Numbered from the stretch's first letter, positions 43,696 through 55,443 are shown. The stretch: DNA of 64,000 nucleotides from Xanthomarina sp. F2636L (GCF_026410195.1 NZ_JAPMLM010000072.1:170544-234543); one strand, 5' to 3'. The notes: a model not told the origin generated them from the letters alone. Program-made: numbers and translations.

Positions 43696-46302
43696 TTACA
43701 AATAACTTTTAGCAGCTTCCAAAGCAGCTTCAATTCCTCCTGGATTTTTACCTCCTGCAGTTGCAAAGAAAGGTTGTCCGCCACCACCACCTTGGATGTG
43801 TTTTCCTAATTCTCTAACTATTTGCCCTGCATTCAAGCCTTTACTTTCTACCAGTCCTTTAGATACGTAACAAGACAATAAAGCCTTCCCTTCGTTTTCT
43901 GCTCCAAATAACAAGAATAAATTATCAAACTGACTGCCTAATTCAAAACATAAATCTTTAATGCCTCCAGCATCTAAATCTATTTTCTTTGCTAAAAACT
44001 GAATGCCATTTATTTCTGTTAATTCGTTTTTAAGATCGCCTTTTAGATTTTTTGCTTTGTCTTTTAATAGAGCCTCCACTTGTTTTTTAAGACTACTATT
44101 TTCTTCTTGTAAATTTTGCAGCGCTTTAACAGGTTCGTTATTATTTAATAACACTTTTATATCATTAAACGTCTTATTAATATCTACAAAATAATCTTTT
44201 AAAGCATCGTTTGTAATGGCTTCAATACGACGAATTCCTGCAGCGACAGCTCCTTCAGATACAATTTTAAAGAACCAAATATCACCTGTATTCTTCACAT
44301 GTGTACCACCACACAATTCGATGGATTGACCAAAACGAACCATTCTAACGGTATCTCCATATTTTTCACCAAACAAAGCCATGGCTCCTTCTTCCAAAGC
44401 TTGATCCATTGGAATGTTTCTTTTTTCCTGAAGTGGTAATTTTCCAGCAATTCGTGCATTAACAAAAATTTCAACATCGCGTAATTCTTCAGATGTTAGT
44501 TTTGAAAAGTGTGAAAAATCAAAACGCAAGTATTTTGAGTGCACAGCAGATCCTTTTTGTTCCACATGACTCCCTAAAACTTCACGTAATGCTTGGTGCA
44601 ATAAATGTGTTGCCGTATGGTTACACTCTGTTCTATAACGCTGTTTAGAATCTACAGTTGCCGTGAAATTTTCGTTTAAATTTTCTGGTAAATCTTTAGC
44701 AAAATGCATCACTACATTACTCTCTTTTTTAGTATCTAGAATATAAGTGATATTTCCATTTCCATCTTCCAAATAGCCCTTGTCTCCAACTTGTCCTCCA
44801 CCTTCAGCATAAAATGGCGTGAGATTAAAAACCAGTTGATACATATCTCCATCTTTCTTGGATGTTACTTTTCTATAACGTGTAATTTTTACTTTTGCTT
44901 CTAAAGCATCATAGCCTATAAATTCTTGTACAGCATCATCTATTAAAACAGTCCAATCGTCTGTGGACATTTCGCTTGCTGCACGAGAACGCTTCTTTTG
45001 TTTTTCTAATTGGTCTTTAAAACCTTTTTCATCCAGTTTTAAATTTTGTTCAGAAAGTATCAATGCTGTTAGGTCTATTGGAAAACCATAAGTATCATAC
45101 AATTCAAAAGCTTTTTCTCCTGAAACTGTATCTCCTGAAGTACTTTTAACAATACCATCCAATAGCACCAAACCTTGATCCAAAGTTCTTAAAAAAGAGG
45201 CTTCTTCTTCTTTAATAACGTTTTCAATAAGTTGCTTTTGAGCTATCAATTCAGGGAAAGCATCTCCCATTTTTTTACTTAAAACATCAACCAATCTATA
45301 TATAAACGGTTCTTTTTGATCTAAAAAAGTAAAGCTATAACGAATGGCGCGACGTAAAATACGACGAATAACATATCCAGCTCCAGTATTGCTTGGCAAC
45401 TGTCCATCTGCTATAGAAAAAGCGACTGCACGAACGTGATCTGAAATAACGCGTATGGCAACATCTACTTTCTCTTCTTTACCATAATCTTTATCTGTAA
45501 TGGTTTCGATTTCTCTAATTATTGGTGTAAAAACATCCGTATCGTAATTAGACTGTACACCTTGTAACACCATACACAAGCGCTCGAATCCCATTCCTGT
45601 ATCGATATGTTTGTTAGGTAAAACTTCAAGCAACCCATTCGCTTTCCGGTTGTATTGCATAAAAACTAAGTTCCAAATTTCTACTACTTGAGGGTGATCC
45701 ATATTAACTAAGGATTTTCCATCTACCTTTGCTTTTTCTTCAGCTGAACGAATATCTACATGAATTTCGCTACAAGGTCCACAAGGTCCCTGGTCTCCCA
45801 TTTCCCAAAAATTATCTTTTTTATTTCCCATCAAGATACGATCTTCTGGAACAAATTGCTTCCATAAATCGAAAGCCTCTTGATCCATAGGAATATCGTC
45901 TCCTTTATCGCCTTCAAAAACGGTTACATACAAAATATCTTTATCTACACCATATACATCGACAAGAAGTTCCCAAGCCCAAGCAATGGCTTCTTTTTTA
46001 AAGTAGTCTCCAAAACTCCAATTCCCAAGCATTTCGAAAAGCGTGTGGTGATAAGTATCATAACCTACTTCCTCTAAATCGTTGTGTTTTCCAGAGACAC
46101 GTAAACATTTCTGACTATCTGCAATACGATTATTTTTTGGTTTGGTATTTCCTAAAAAGTATTCTTTAAAAGGCGCCATTCCTGAGTTTACAAACATGAG
46201 GGTTGGATCGTCCTTCAACACCATGGGAGCAGATGGTACAATACTGTGTTTTTTCTCTTTAAAAAAACTTAAAAATTTCGAACGTACTTCTTGAGACTTC
46301 AT
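43696..46302 (-). CDS. alaS: Alanyl-tRNA synthetase
   Basis: 868 residues, full length. Class II catalytic core at the N-terminus ([36 protein letters not shown]), tRNA-binding middle, editing domain with [11 protein letters not shown] and [11 protein letters not shown] zinc-binding residues, and the C-terminal C-Ala domain with [16 protein letters not shown]. Monocistronic, divergent from the M23 peptidase. Confidence 0.98.
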   Translation of the reverse strand: MKSQEVRSKFLSFFKEKKHSIVPSAPMVLKDDPTLMFVNSGMAPFKEYFLGNTKPKNNRIADSQKCLRVSGKHNDLEEVGYDTYHHTLFEMLGNWSFGDYFKKEAIAWAWELLVDVYGVDKDILYVTVFEGDKGDDIPMDQEAFDLWKQFVPEDRILMGNKKDNFWEMGDQGPCGPCSEIHVDIRSAEEKAKVDGKSLVNMDHPQVVEIWNLVFMQYNRKANGLLEVLPNKHIDTGMGFERLCMVLQGVQSNYDTDVFTPIIREIETITDKDYGKEEKVDVAIRVISDHVRAVAFSIADGQLPSNTGAGYVIRRILRRAIRYSFTFLDQKEPFIYRLVDVLSKKMGDAFPELIAQKQLIENVIKEEEASFLRTLDQGLVLLDGIVKSTSGDTVSGEKAFELYDTYGFPIDLTALILSEQNLKLDEKGFKDQLEKQKKRSRAASEMSTDDWTVLIDDAVQEFIGYDALEAKVKITRYRKVTSKKDGDMYQLVFNLTPFYAEGGGQVGDKGYLEDGNGNITYILDTKKESNVVMHFAKDLPENLNENFTATVDSKQRYRTECNHTATHLLHQALREVLGSHVEQKGSAVHSKYLRFDFSHFSKLTSEELRDVEIFVNARIAGKLPLQEKRNIPMDQALEEGAMALFGEKYGDTVRMVRFGQSIELCGGTHVKNTGDIWFFKIVSEGAVAAGIRRIEAITNDALKDYFVDINKTFNDIKVLLNNNEPVKALQNLQEENSSLKKQVEALLKDKAKNLKGDLKNELTEINGIQFLAKKIDLDAGGIKDLCFELGSQFDNLFLLFGAENEGKALLSCYVSKGLVESKGLNAGQIVRELGKHIQGGGGGQPFFATAGGKNPGGIEAALEAAKSYL

Positions 46303-46370
46303 TTATTTATTTTGAAAGCTTGATTTTGTTAAATTTTCTATAAAACGAGACGTTTTTTACTATTTCTCTG

Positions 46371-46378
46371 CAAATCTA
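46371..46378 (-). promoter_or_regulatory. -7 box of alaS
   Basis: CAAATCTA reads TAGATTTG on the - strand, fitting TAnnTTTG. Confidence 0.45.
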
Positions 46379-46457
46379 TTTTAAATTTCGGATTGAGAGA
46401 TGCTACTTTCTTATTTTATCGTTTAGTTTTTACTAAATTTACAATGAAAATATTTTG

Positions 46458-46465
46458 TAGGTTTG
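46458..46465 (+). promoter_or_regulatory. -7 box of the M23-MerR operon
   Basis: TAGGTTTG, followed by a 68-bp gap to the ATG at 46534. Confidence 0.45.
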
Positions 46466-46533
46466 TTCGTTTTGGATACTAATTGATAAATCGTTAAATA
46501 TTAATTCCATGCAAAAATAGCATAAATTAGATA

Positions 46534-47505
46534 ATGAGTAAGGTAAAATATTATTATGATTCAGATACGCTTTCTTACAGAAAAATAGAGCGTAAAAAAA
46601 CAAGAACGGTAAAATACATGTCGTTGTTTATACTGGCTTCTGCTATATTTGCTTTTTTATTTGTTTTTATTGCCAGTCAGTATATAGAGTCTCCACGTGA
46701 AAAAGGTTTAAAACACGAATTACAAAATGCCCAATTCCAATTAGAGTTATTGAATAAGAAGATGGACGAAACCGAAACGGTTTTGGCAAATATTGCCGAT
46801 AGAGATAACAATATTTACAGATTATACTTTGAAGCTAACCCAATTCCTGATGAACAAAGAAAAGCAGGTTTTGGAGGTATTAATAGATATAAGAATCTGG
46901 AAGGATTTGATAATTCTAAGTTAATCATACAAAGTCATAAACGTTTAGATCAACTACAAAAGCAACTAGTGGTGCAATCTAAATCTTTAGACGAAATAAC
47001 CAAGCTTGCCGAAGAGAAAGAAAAATTATTAACAGCTATTCCAGCTATCCAGCCCGTAAATAACGAAGATTTAACAAGAATGGCTTCTGGTTATGGTATT
47101 AGAACAGATCCTTTTACAAAAGCAAGAAAGATGCATTGGGGTATGGATTTTACGGCGCCTCGTGGCACGCCAATTTATGCTACAGGAGATGGTGTCGTTA
47201 TTAGGGCAGATAATGGCTCAGCAGGATATGGAAATCATGTAAGAATAGACCATGGTTATGGATATATCAGTCTTTATGCACATATGTATAAATATAACGT
47301 AAAGAAAAATCAGAGAGTAAAACGTGGAGATATTATTGGTTTTGTTGGAAGTACAGGACGATCTGAAGCCCCACATTTACATTACGAGATTTTTAAAGAC
47401 GAGCAACGTATCAACCCTTTAAATTTCTATTACGGAAGTTTATCTGCTGAAGAATTTAATAAATTACTTGAACATGCTTCCTTAGAAAACCAATCTTTAG
47501 ACTAA
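46534..47505 (+). CDS. M23 family peptidase
   Basis: 323 residues. N-terminal membrane anchor (about 29-50), a coiled coil about 60-175, and a C-terminal LytM domain. Zinc ligands are visible in MHWGMDFTAPRGTPIYA (His and Asp) and the PHLHYEIF HxH. This anchored form usually acts as cell-wall hydrolase or as an activator of amidases. Its stop overlaps the MerR start (TAATG). Confidence 0.93.
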   Translation: MSKVKYYYDSDTLSYRKIERKKTRTVKYMSLFILASAIFAFLFVFIASQYIESPREKGLKHELQNAQFQLELLNKKMDETETVLANIADRDNNIYRLYFEANPIPDEQRKAGFGGINRYKNLEGFDNSKLIIQSHKRLDQLQKQLVVQSKSLDEITKLAEEKEKLLTAIPAIQPVNNEDLTRMASGYGIRTDPFTKARKMHWGMDFTAPRGTPIYATGDGVVIRADNGSAGYGNHVRIDHGYGYISLYAHMYKYNVKKNQRVKRGDIIGFVGSTGRSEAPHLHYEIFKDEQRINPLNFYYGSLSAEEFNKLLEHASLENQSLD

Positions 47506-47834
47506 TGCAAATAGAATTACCTGAAAAACGATATTATAGTATTGGCGAAGTAGCTAACGCCTTTGATGTAAATACATCTTTAATTCGTTTTTGGGAAAAA
47601 GAATTCGATATCTTAAAACCTAAGAAAAACGCAAAAGGAAACAGGAAATTCACACCAGAAGATATTAAGAATTTAAAATTTATTTTTCATTTGGTAAAAG
47701 AAAGAGGCTTCACTCTTGAAGGTGCAAAAATTCATCTTAAGGAAGAAAAGAAAAAGCCTTTAGAAACCTTCGAGATTATTAGCAAATTGAAAAATGTTAA
47801 AGCACAGCTTCTTAAAATTAAAGAACAACTGTAA
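47505..47834 (+). CDS. MerR-family regulator
   Basis: 109 residues: an HTH of the MerR type (YYSIGEVANAFDVNTSLIRFWEKEFDIL KPKK) and a dimer helix. There is no effector domain and no metal cysteines. Overlaps the M23 gene by 1 nt, so it is translationally coupled. In Flavobacteriia this gene commonly follows this M23 gene. Confidence 0.9.
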   Translation: MQIELPEKRYYSIGEVANAFDVNTSLIRFWEKEFDILKPKKNAKGNRKFTPEDIKNLKFIFHLVKERGFTLEGAKIHLKEEKKKPLETFEIISKLKNVKAQLLKIKEQL

Positions 47835-47891
47835 CAATCTTATTACTTTTACAACTAATAGAACAAACACGAACACTTAAAACAATATATC

Positions 47892-48491
47892 ATGAAAAAA
47901 TGGTTAATTCCAGTAATTATCTTAGCTGTCCTTGGTTTTGGTATTTACAATTGGGCTGTAGGATTTAATAATACAGCTGTTACACTTAATGAAAATGTAG
48001 GCGAAGCATGGGGAAATGTCCAAACTTCTTACCAACGAAGAAACGATTTAATTGGAAATCTTGTCAACACAGTTAAAGGTGCTGCCGATTTTGAAAGAAG
48101 CACACTAGAAGCTGTAATAAAAGCTAGAAGTGAGGCTACCAAAACAACTATCGACCCTTCTAATATTACACCAGAGCAATTAGCACAATTCAACCAAGCA
48201 CAAGGTGGTTTAAGTAGTGCATTATCAAGATTACTTGTAACTGTAGAGCGTTATCCAGATTTGAAAGCCAATCAGAATTTTCTTAAACTACAAGATGAAT
48301 TAACAAGCACGGAAAACACCATTCAAACCGCTAGAACACGTTATAACGAAGCTATTAAACCATTTAATACACATGTAAAAACATTTCCTAACTCTATATT
48401 AGCTGGTATTTTTAACTTTGAAGCTAAACCATATTTCGATGCTGAAGCTGGAGCAGAAAAACCAGTGGATGTTGAATTCGATTTTAACTAG
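47892..48491 (+). CDS. lemA: LemA family protein
   Basis: 199 residues: an N-terminal membrane helix (about 4-24), then the LemA pattern VGEAWGNVQTSYQRRNDLIGNLVNTVKG and NTHVKTFPNSILAGIFNFEAKPYF. LemA proteins are periplasm-facing helical proteins of unclear function. First of a run LemA-TPM-TPM. Confidence 0.95.
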   Translation: MKKWLIPVIILAVLGFGIYNWAVGFNNTAVTLNENVGEAWGNVQTSYQRRNDLIGNLVNTVKGAADFERSTLEAVIKARSEATKTTIDPSNITPEQLAQFNQAQGGLSSALSRLLVTVERYPDLKANQNFLKLQDELTSTENTIQTARTRYNEAIKPFNTHVKTFPNSILAGIFNFEAKPYFDAEAGAEKPVDVEFDFN

Positions 48492-48496
48492 AAAAC

Positions 48497-48934
48497 ATGT
48501 CTAAAATAGAAGATTTTTTAACGGCACAAGAAGAACAAGAGATTGTAAACGCCATACGTAAGGCCGAAAAAAACACATCTGGAGAAATTCGAGTACATCT
48601 TGAAAAATCTTCTAAAATAGACGTTTTTGATCGTGCTATGGAAGTATTTCATTATTTAAAAATGGACAATACCAAAGAGCAAAATGGGGTTTTAATTTAT
48701 GTAGCAGTAGAAGATAAAACCTTTGTTATTTTTGGAGACAAAGGTATTAACGATATTGTGGGAAAAGACTTTTGGACTTCCACTAAAGACGTGATTCAGG
48801 CGCAGTTTAAATCTGGAAACTTCAAGCAAGGTCTTGTGGATGGGATTTTAAAAGCTGGAGTTGTATTAGAAAAACACTTTCCTTGGCAACACAACGATAT
48901 CAACGAGTTACCCAACGACATATCTAAAGGCTAA
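48497..48934 (+). CDS. TPM-domain protein (short)
   Basis: 145 residues, no signal peptide visible. TPM phosphatase-like fold with IRKAEKNTSGEIRVHLE and KDFWTSTKDVIQAQFKSGNFKQGLVDGI. Starts 5 bp after lemA and overlaps the next gene by 1 nt (TAATG). Confidence 0.93.
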   Translation: MSKIEDFLTAQEEQEIVNAIRKAEKNTSGEIRVHLEKSSKIDVFDRAMEVFHYLKMDNTKEQNGVLIYVAVEDKTFVIFGDKGINDIVGKDFWTSTKDVIQAQFKSGNFKQGLVDGILKAGVVLEKHFPWQHNDINELPNDISKG

Positions 48935-49752
48935 TGATGACAATGCAACAAATAAAATTTGTAATTATTCTCTTTGTCAGTTTGTGTTTTTCGCAAAAGA
49001 TAGTGGCTCAATTCGATATTCCTGAAATTCCAAAAGAACAAACCAGTGTTTACGATTATATGTCGCTGCTTTCTCCTTCTGAAAAAAGCAGTCTAGAACA
49101 AAAACTAATTAAATATTCCGACACCACCTCAACACAAATTGTTGTAGTAATTATTCCTACTTCTAAAGGTGAAAACATTGGACTTTTATCTGCCAAATGG
49201 GCTCATGAATGGGGTATTGGACAAGCTAAAGAAGACAATGGCGTGTTTATTTTATTAGCTAGAGACGACAGAAAAATATGGATTTCACCAGGCTATGGTG
49301 TAGAACATAAATTAACAGCTGGAATTGTAGGCGAACTTACTAGAAATGTGATAATCCCAGAATTTAAAAAAGATGATTATTACAGTGGCTTAGACAAAGG
49401 AACCGATGCTATTTTTGAGGTTTTAATGGGAGAATATCAAGGCACTCGAAGGTCTTCAAAAGATTCCGGGTTTCCTTTTGGTTTAATATTTTTTCTATTT
49501 ATAATTTTCATTTTCATTCTAATCTCTATATCCAAAAACAGACGAGGAGGCAAAGGAGGTCCTGGCAGTAATTCAGGAGGTGGCTTTAGCATTCTCGACG
49601 CGATTATTTTAAGTAATATGGGAAGGGGAAGTTATGGTGGCTCATCAGGTGGTTTTGGAAGTTCTTCCGGTGGTGGATTCTCTGGGGGAGGTTTTGGAGG
49701 AGGCTTCGGAGGTGGAGGTTTCTCTGGAGGTGGTGCTGGTGGAAGCTGGTAA
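48934..49752 (+). CDS. TPM-domain membrane protein, YgcG type
   Basis: 272 residues; the start may be any of three close Met codons. Signal peptide ending KIVAQ, TPM domain about 30-170 (VYDYMSLLSPSEKSSLEQKL, WISPGYGVEHKLT), a membrane helix about 185-200, and a Gly/Ser-rich tail of about 55 residues with GGFSGGGFGGG. Typical YgcG end. Third gene of the LemA group. Confidence 0.93.
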   Translation: MMTMQQIKFVIILFVSLCFSQKIVAQFDIPEIPKEQTSVYDYMSLLSPSEKSSLEQKLIKYSDTTSTQIVVVIIPTSKGENIGLLSAKWAHEWGIGQAKEDNGVFILLARDDRKIWISPGYGVEHKLTAGIVGELTRNVIIPEFKKDDYYSGLDKGTDAIFEVLMGEYQGTRRSSKDSGFPFGLIFFLFIIFIFILISISKNRRGGKGGPGSNSGGGFSILDAIILSNMGRGSYGGSSGGFGSSSGGGFSGGGFGGGFGGGGFSGGGAGGSW

Positions 49753-49911
49753 AACTTAGTTTGTAGTTAGCAATTCTTAAGATTTAAATTTCAACGTTCA
49801 AAATTGAAACTGAAATTAAAACGCTTTCATATATTAACCTATATCGAATAACACATTGACCTAACCTAATATAATAGATTCAAAAAAGAAGTCTTTTCTA
49901 TTTTATTTCAT

Positions 49912-52722
49912 CTAGTCAAAGAAGTACATGTCATCATTACCAGACTCTCCTTTTTTACCCAAACTATTAAATTTCCAACTAAAACTCAACATAAAATAAC
50001 GTTGCAATACGCTGCTTTGAGAGTCTTGTATATAGTTTTGTGTGGCACTTCTTCTGGCATTGGTATTTTGATTTAATAAATCGTATACTTTTAAGGTCAT
50101 TAGGGCTTTATCTTGCATAAAAGAGTATGCTAATGAGCTATTCCAAAACCAAGCACTCTGCTGAAAACTACTTGATATGCTAGGGTCGTAATTATATTTA
50201 ACATCATTTCGCCACTCAAAATTCTTTGGCAAAAACAAGGCAGAGGTTATTCTTAATTGATGAAATAGAAAACTGGTATCTTCAAAGGTCTCTAAATTGT
50301 ATTTGTTATTTGTAAAGCGAATGCTATATCGAGGTCTTATTTCAAAAATACCTTTCCACTCAAAGGTAAAATCTATTTCTGGCGTCAAGGAATTTACATG
50401 ACTTGCATATTGTACACCATTATTAAAATTGACATTTCTATAAATATTTCCATTAAGCCCCAGCCCTACTTTTACTGTTCTTAAGCTGTCCAGGTTGATC
50501 TTTTTACTATAATCCACTCCTCCAAAACCACTATAATCGCCATTCACATTGGCGTAGGTAGTAACTCTTTCTAAATCTTCAGTAATTATAGACCTTGAAA
50601 CTACTTTATTATCTGTAAACGCCAATCCAAAATACCCATAAAAACCGGTTCGTTTTTGAAAATCGAAAGCATTGAAACTTCCGTAAAAATTATGCTTTGT
50701 TTCTGGTTCTAAATTTGGATTCCCAACAATGGTATTTAAAGGATCTGACACATTTGCAAAGGCTTGCAACTGATATAATTCCGGTGGTGAACTTCGTAAT
50801 CTATAACTAACACTTACCGAAGTTTTATTGCTTAATTTATATCTAATATTGGAATTTAATTGTATGTTTTCAAACTTACGTTCTATATTGAATTCAGGCC
50901 TTAAAAGATCATTATTTCCTAAAGTTCTAAAAAGATAAGAAGCTCCAAAACTAGCTGAAAATTTATCAACCCTATAACTTAAAGACATACCTGGCACGCT
51001 GGTTTCATCTGTGTATTCAAAATCTGTACTTAATGCCTGATTAAAGATGTTGTAATTACCTTCTGCATCTTTATCAAAGGTGCTTTTAGTATCGTCTGTT
51101 TTTGTATTGGAATAGTTATAATCAAAGTCTATAAAAAGCTTTTTATCTATAAGAGGCAATCTATAACTCAAAGTAGTACTAAGAGTGTTGGTGTTGCCGT
51201 TGCCATCGGTAAATTGATCGCGACTGGTTTGGTCTATTAACACATAATCCGGATTAGTAGGATCAAGCAAATCTTCGCCATAAATATTTGTTAAGGAATT
51301 TAAATAATCGTCCGATTCTCTGGAAATTAATTCAAAATTCACTTTCGCTTTAATAAAACCGCCTTTAGATCCAAACTTTTTGGTAACACTTAAGTTATTA
51401 CTAAAATTATTGGCTAGATTATCTACTTTGGAATTTGAAGTAGATTCGTTGGTCAAAACTTTTGAATTATTTAAAGATTCTTCATATCCATTATATGTAT
51501 TTTCACTTTTAGAATAGCGAAAAGAAGGAACTATATTTATTAATAACGTGGAATCTACCTCAATGTCAAAACCCAAATTAGCGCTATGACTATTGCTATT
51601 ATTATAACTACTATTTCTGGAATTAGTATAGTAACGGGAGTCTGGTAAAATATTCTCACGCTGAGTAGCTGTTTCGTTTTCTGAGATGCTTCCAGAGTGA
51701 AAATAATCGGCAGAAACATCTGTTTTCTTCCCAATAACATCGGCATAATTTGCACCAACATTTTGAGATTTTGTAATTCCAGCACCACCTCCAAAAGAAC
51801 GACCGTCTATGGTAAAGGCTCCAGTACTAGATATGGACATACTGTTTGCATGTCCAAACATTTTTTGTATTTCGCCAAAACTAAATCCTGGGGAATTGAT
51901 ATTATTCCCGCCAGCTAAAACACTCACACGCTGGTCGTTATTAAAATAATTTAGCATGCCTGCAAACTCATATCGTTCATCAGTTCCTCCTCCAGCAGCT
52001 ACACGTCCAAAAACGCCTTTATTTTTATCTTCACTAATGGTTAGGTTTATGGTTTTATCTTCGCCATCCGTCTCTTCTCCTGTAAAGGCTTCCGATTTGG
52101 TTTTGGTATCCACAATCTGTACTTTGTCAATAATATCTTTGGTTAAATTCTTGGTAGTAATGGTTGGATCATCTCCAAAAAACGGTTTGCCATTAACAAG
52201 TATTTTACTCACCTCTTTTCCGTTAACTTTTATTTTCCCGTCCTCTCCTACTTCAACTCCTGGAAGTTCTTTTAGCAAATCTTCTACCGTGGCATCCTTT
52301 TTAGTTTTAAAGGATTTTACATTAAATTCTAAAGTATCTTTTTTTAATGTAATTGGCGCCTGGGAAGTAATAAGCACTTCATTTAACGCATTGGAATTTA
52401 CTTCTAACGAAAGCGTGTTAAGTTGGATGATTTCCTTACTTAACTCGATTTTTTTAAAATAGGTTTTATATCCTACATAAGAAATATACAGATTTACCTG
52501 CGTGTCGTTAATCTTATCTTCCAAAGAAAAACGTCCATCTTTATCTGTAATGGTATAGGTAATAACCGTACTATCTTTTACACGTTCTAAATGAACCGTA
52601 GCCGACTCTAAAGGAGATTGATCTTCAGCAGAAATTACAGTCCCTGAGATCTGAAATTTATTGGATTGAGAAAACACAATTGAAACCCATAAAAAAACTA
52701 GGGTAAAAAAAAAGTACTTCAT
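49912..52722 (-). CDS. Outer-membrane beta-barrel protein with CarboxypepD_reg-like and plug domains
   Basis: 936 residues. Signal peptide to SIVFSQ; a carboxypeptidase-regulatory-like domain (about 25-110, ISGTVISAEDQSPLESATVHLE); a TonB plug-like region (about 110-235, KDATVEDLLKELPGVEVGEDGKIKVNGKEV); then a 22-strand-type barrel of the family annotated as outer membrane beta-barrel (OMP_b-brl_3). It is TonB-dependent-receptor-like, but the TonB box is not obvious. The substrate is unknown. Monocistronic. Confidence 0.9.
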   Translation of the reverse strand: MKYFFFTLVFLWVSIVFSQSNKFQISGTVISAEDQSPLESATVHLERVKDSTVITYTITDKDGRFSLEDKINDTQVNLYISYVGYKTYFKKIELSKEIIQLNTLSLEVNSNALNEVLITSQAPITLKKDTLEFNVKSFKTKKDATVEDLLKELPGVEVGEDGKIKVNGKEVSKILVNGKPFFGDDPTITTKNLTKDIIDKVQIVDTKTKSEAFTGEETDGEDKTINLTISEDKNKGVFGRVAAGGGTDERYEFAGMLNYFNNDQRVSVLAGGNNINSPGFSFGEIQKMFGHANSMSISSTGAFTIDGRSFGGGAGITKSQNVGANYADVIGKKTDVSADYFHSGSISENETATQRENILPDSRYYTNSRNSSYNNSNSHSANLGFDIEVDSTLLINIVPSFRYSKSENTYNGYEESLNNSKVLTNESTSNSKVDNLANNFSNNLSVTKKFGSKGGFIKAKVNFELISRESDDYLNSLTNIYGEDLLDPTNPDYVLIDQTSRDQFTDGNGNTNTLSTTLSYRLPLIDKKLFIDFDYNYSNTKTDDTKSTFDKDAEGNYNIFNQALSTDFEYTDETSVPGMSLSYRVDKFSASFGASYLFRTLGNNDLLRPEFNIERKFENIQLNSNIRYKLSNKTSVSVSYRLRSSPPELYQLQAFANVSDPLNTIVGNPNLEPETKHNFYGSFNAFDFQKRTGFYGYFGLAFTDNKVVSRSIITEDLERVTTYANVNGDYSGFGGVDYSKKINLDSLRTVKVGLGLNGNIYRNVNFNNGVQYASHVNSLTPEIDFTFEWKGIFEIRPRYSIRFTNNKYNLETFEDTSFLFHQLRITSALFLPKNFEWRNDVKYNYDPSISSSFQQSAWFWNSSLAYSFMQDKALMTLKVYDLLNQNTNARRSATQNYIQDSQSSVLQRYFMLSFSWKFNSLGKKGESGNDDMYFFD

Positions 52723-52803
52723 GGTTTTGATTGATAGCTTAGTAACAATTAAAACGAAAGTACTTAGTTTTTCGTGTGAATTTTCTTAATAAAAGTATAA
52801 TTT

Positions 52804-54108
52804 TTATTTTTTACGCATATAAACACTTACTGGAACACCATTAAAATTGAAATGTTCACGAAGTTTGTTTTCTAAAAAGCGTTTGTAAGGATCTCTTACA
52901 TACTGAGGTAAATTACAGAAAAATGCAAATTGCGGTTGTGGAGTTGGCAATTGCATGATATATTTTATTTTTACAAATTTTCCTTTATATGCTGGAGGTG
53001 GATTGTGTTCTATAATTGGAAGTAAAACTTCATTTAACTTGCTTGTTTTAATCTTCTTAGTTCGGTTGTTATAAACTTCAACAGCCGTTTCAATAGCTTT
53101 AAAAATACGTTGCTTGTTTAATACTGAAATAAAAACAATCGGCACATCGGTAAAAGGTTCAATTTCTCTTCTAATAATTTTTTCAAATTCATTAGTTGAT
53201 TTATGGTCTTTCTCAACCAAATCCCATTTATTAACCAATATTACAATCCCTTTTCTGTTGCGTTCTGCCAGCCAGAAAATGTTTTGTACCTGACCGTCAA
53301 AACCACGAGTGGCATCCATAACTAACAAGCATACATCGGCATGTTCTATGGCACGAACACTTCGCATAACAGAATAGAATTCTAAATCGTCTTTAACTTT
53401 AGCTTTTCGTCTAATTCCAGCCGTATCCACCAAATTGAATTCAAAACCAAAACGATTGTATTTAGTATCTATAGAATCTCTGGTTGTTCCTGCAATATCT
53501 GTAACAATATATCTTTCTTCGCCAATTAGTGCATTTATAAAAGACGACTTCCCGGCATTTGGTCTTCCTACTACAGCAAAACGAGGTAGCTCAGCTTCTT
53601 CAACATTTTCTTTTTCGGGTAAGGCTTCAACAAGAGCATCTAATAAATCTCCGGTTCCACTTCCATTAATACTGGCAATGGTGAAATATTCGCCTAAACC
53701 TAAAGAATAAAATTCCACAGCATCTTCAGCTCTTTTGGCATTATCTACTTTATTAACTACTAAAAAAACGGGTTTTTTAACTTTTCTAAGCAAGGTTGCT
53801 ACATCTTCGTCCATTCCTGTCACGCCAGATTCTACATCTACCATAAAAATAATAGCATCAGCCTCATCGATAGCTAATTCAACTTGTTTGTCTATTTCTG
53901 CTTCAAAAATATCGTCGCTTCCTTTAACATAACCTCCTGTATCAATTAGCGAAAATTCTTTTCCATTCCAGTCACTCTTTCCGTAATGTCTGTCTCTTGT
54001 TACACCACTAACTGCATCCACTATCGCTTCTCTTCGTTGTATTAAACGATTAAAAAAGGTCGATTTTCCAACATTAGGTCTTCCTACTATAGCAACTATG
54101 TTACTCAT
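52804..54108 (-). CDS. der: Ribosome-assembly GTPase Der (EngA)
   Basis: 434 residues from the start at 54108 ([17 protein letters not shown]). Two G domains, P-loops GRPNVGKS and GRPNAGKS, switch motifs DTGGY and DTAGI, NKVD and NKWD, and a C-terminal KH-like domain. Acts in 50S assembly. The upstream 22 codons of the longer frame precede the P-loop and are not part of the family. Confidence 0.97.
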   Translation of the reverse strand: MSNIVAIVGRPNVGKSTFFNRLIQRREAIVDAVSGVTRDRHYGKSDWNGKEFSLIDTGGYVKGSDDIFEAEIDKQVELAIDEADAIIFMVDVESGVTGMDEDVATLLRKVKKPVFLVVNKVDNAKRAEDAVEFYSLGLGEYFTIASINGSGTGDLLDALVEALPEKENVEEAELPRFAVVGRPNAGKSSFINALIGEERYIVTDIAGTTRDSIDTKYNRFGFEFNLVDTAGIRRKAKVKDDLEFYSVMRSVRAIEHADVCLLVMDATRGFDGQVQNIFWLAERNRKGIVILVNKWDLVEKDHKSTNEFEKIIRREIEPFTDVPIVFISVLNKQRIFKAIETAVEVYNNRTKKIKTSKLNEVLLPIIEHNPPPAYKGKFVKIKYIMQLPTPQPQFAFFCNLPQYVRDPYKRFLENKLREHFNFNGVPVSVYMRKK

Positions 54109-54126
54109 TTTAAATAAATTTTGATG

Positions 54127-54134
54127 CAAATATA
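54127..54134 (-). promoter_or_regulatory. -7 box of der
   Basis: CAAATATA reads TATATTTG on the - strand. Confidence 0.45.
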
Positions 54135-54191
54135 ATGATATGCTTATGATTTCGTTGTATTTTGTATCTCTCAAAAAAAATATATTTACAA

Positions 54192-54923
54192 ATGAAAAAT
54201 AACATTACAGCCATTATCTTTTCTTTAGCTATTGTAATTTCTGCATTCTTACTAGGAAATGCTTTTATGAATAGGAATCAAGCTGATGGTACTATTTCGG
54301 TTACTGGCTTAGGAAAAGCTGATTTTACATCAGATTTAATTGTTTGGGAAGGTTCTTTTTCTAAAGAAAGCTTTGATCTTAGACAAGCTTATAACGATCT
54401 TGAAGATGATAAAAAAATTATTTCCGAATATTTACTTTCTAAAGGAATTACAGAGAAGGAATTGGTTTTTAATGCTGTAAATAGCAGAAAAAATACTCGT
54501 GGAAAATACAATAAAGAAGGCCAATATATTGGGGAAGAATTTTTAGGGTATATCTTAACACAATCCTTACAAATAGATTCTAATGATGTTGAAAAAGTTG
54601 AATTGATTTCAAGAGAAATTACCGAACTTCTAAATAAAGGAATTCAATTTTACTCCCAATCGCCTAGATATTATTATACAAAATTAGCCGATTTAAAAAT
54701 TGAAATGATATCGAAAGCCACCTCCGACGCAAAACATCGAGCAGATATGATTGCTGAAAATTCTGGAGGAAAACTAGGAGAATTAATTTCGGCTAAAATG
54801 GGAATTTTTCAAATTACCGGTCAGAATTCTGACGAAGATTATTCTTGGGGAGGGACGTTTAATACAGAATCTAAGGAAAAAACAGCTTCTATTACCATGA
54901 AATTAGATTATAAAGTGAAATAA
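54192..54923 (+). CDS. SIMPL-domain protein
   Basis: 243 residues from ATG 54192 ([10 protein letters not shown]); the longer frame begins inside the divergent promoter. Membrane segment about 6-24, then the SIMPL fold: [20 protein letters not shown] and [19 protein letters not shown]. Periplasmic oligomeric proteins of unknown activity. The next gene starts 13 bp downstream. Confidence 0.88.
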   Translation: MKNNITAIIFSLAIVISAFLLGNAFMNRNQADGTISVTGLGKADFTSDLIVWEGSFSKESFDLRQAYNDLEDDKKIISEYLLSKGITEKELVFNAVNSRKNTRGKYNKEGQYIGEEFLGYILTQSLQIDSNDVEKVELISREITELLNKGIQFYSQSPRYYYTKLADLKIEMISKATSDAKHRADMIAENSGGKLGELISAKMGIFQITGQNSDEDYSWGGTFNTESKEKTASITMKLDYKVK

Positions 54924-54936
54924 CTTAAAAACATAT

Positions 54937-55443
54937 ATGTCCAACTCCTCAACAATCAATGAAGTGGTTTTAAGACCACGTTTCAAATTTGAAAAAGACC
55001 GAAATAATGAAGATTTACTAAGTCTATTTGACAAAGCAAAAAAAGAGCAATCTAATTTTATTGTGTCTCGAATAGACAATCATGTATTTCTTAAATTGCC
55101 AAAACAAAAGCAGCATTTTTGGTCGCCACAATTACATTTGGAAATAGATGAAATAAATGAAAACTCCAGTACGATTCGTGGCTTATTTGGACCCAACCCA
55201 ACGGTTTGGACTATGTTTATGTTTTTTCATTTTTTGGTTGGTTGTTTGTTCTTAGGCTTTGGAGCGTGGGGATATTCTAATTGGTCTTTAGAAACATCTT
55301 ATGGCATCCAAATAAGTATGATGATTTTTATGGTTATTGTATGGATTGTTTTATACTTTGTTGGACAGATGGGTAAAAAAGTTGGCATGAACGACATGCA
55401 TCTGCTTCATAGATTTATGAGAGATACACTTCGTAATCAGTAG
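54937..55443 (+). CDS. Conserved hypothetical membrane protein
   Basis: 168 residues: a soluble N-terminal part (about 1-85, NEVVLRPRFKFEKDRNNEDLLSLFDKA) and two membrane helices (about 92-112 and 127-147), with the C-terminus MNDMHLLHRFMRDTL. No named domain recognised. Co-directional with the SIMPL gene. Confidence 0.8.
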   Translation: MSNSSTINEVVLRPRFKFEKDRNNEDLLSLFDKAKKEQSNFIVSRIDNHVFLKLPKQKQHFWSPQLHLEIDEINENSSTIRGLFGPNPTVWTMFMFFHFLVGCLFLGFGAWGYSNWSLETSYGIQISMMIFMVIVWIVLYFVGQMGKKVGMNDMHLLHRFMRDTLRNQ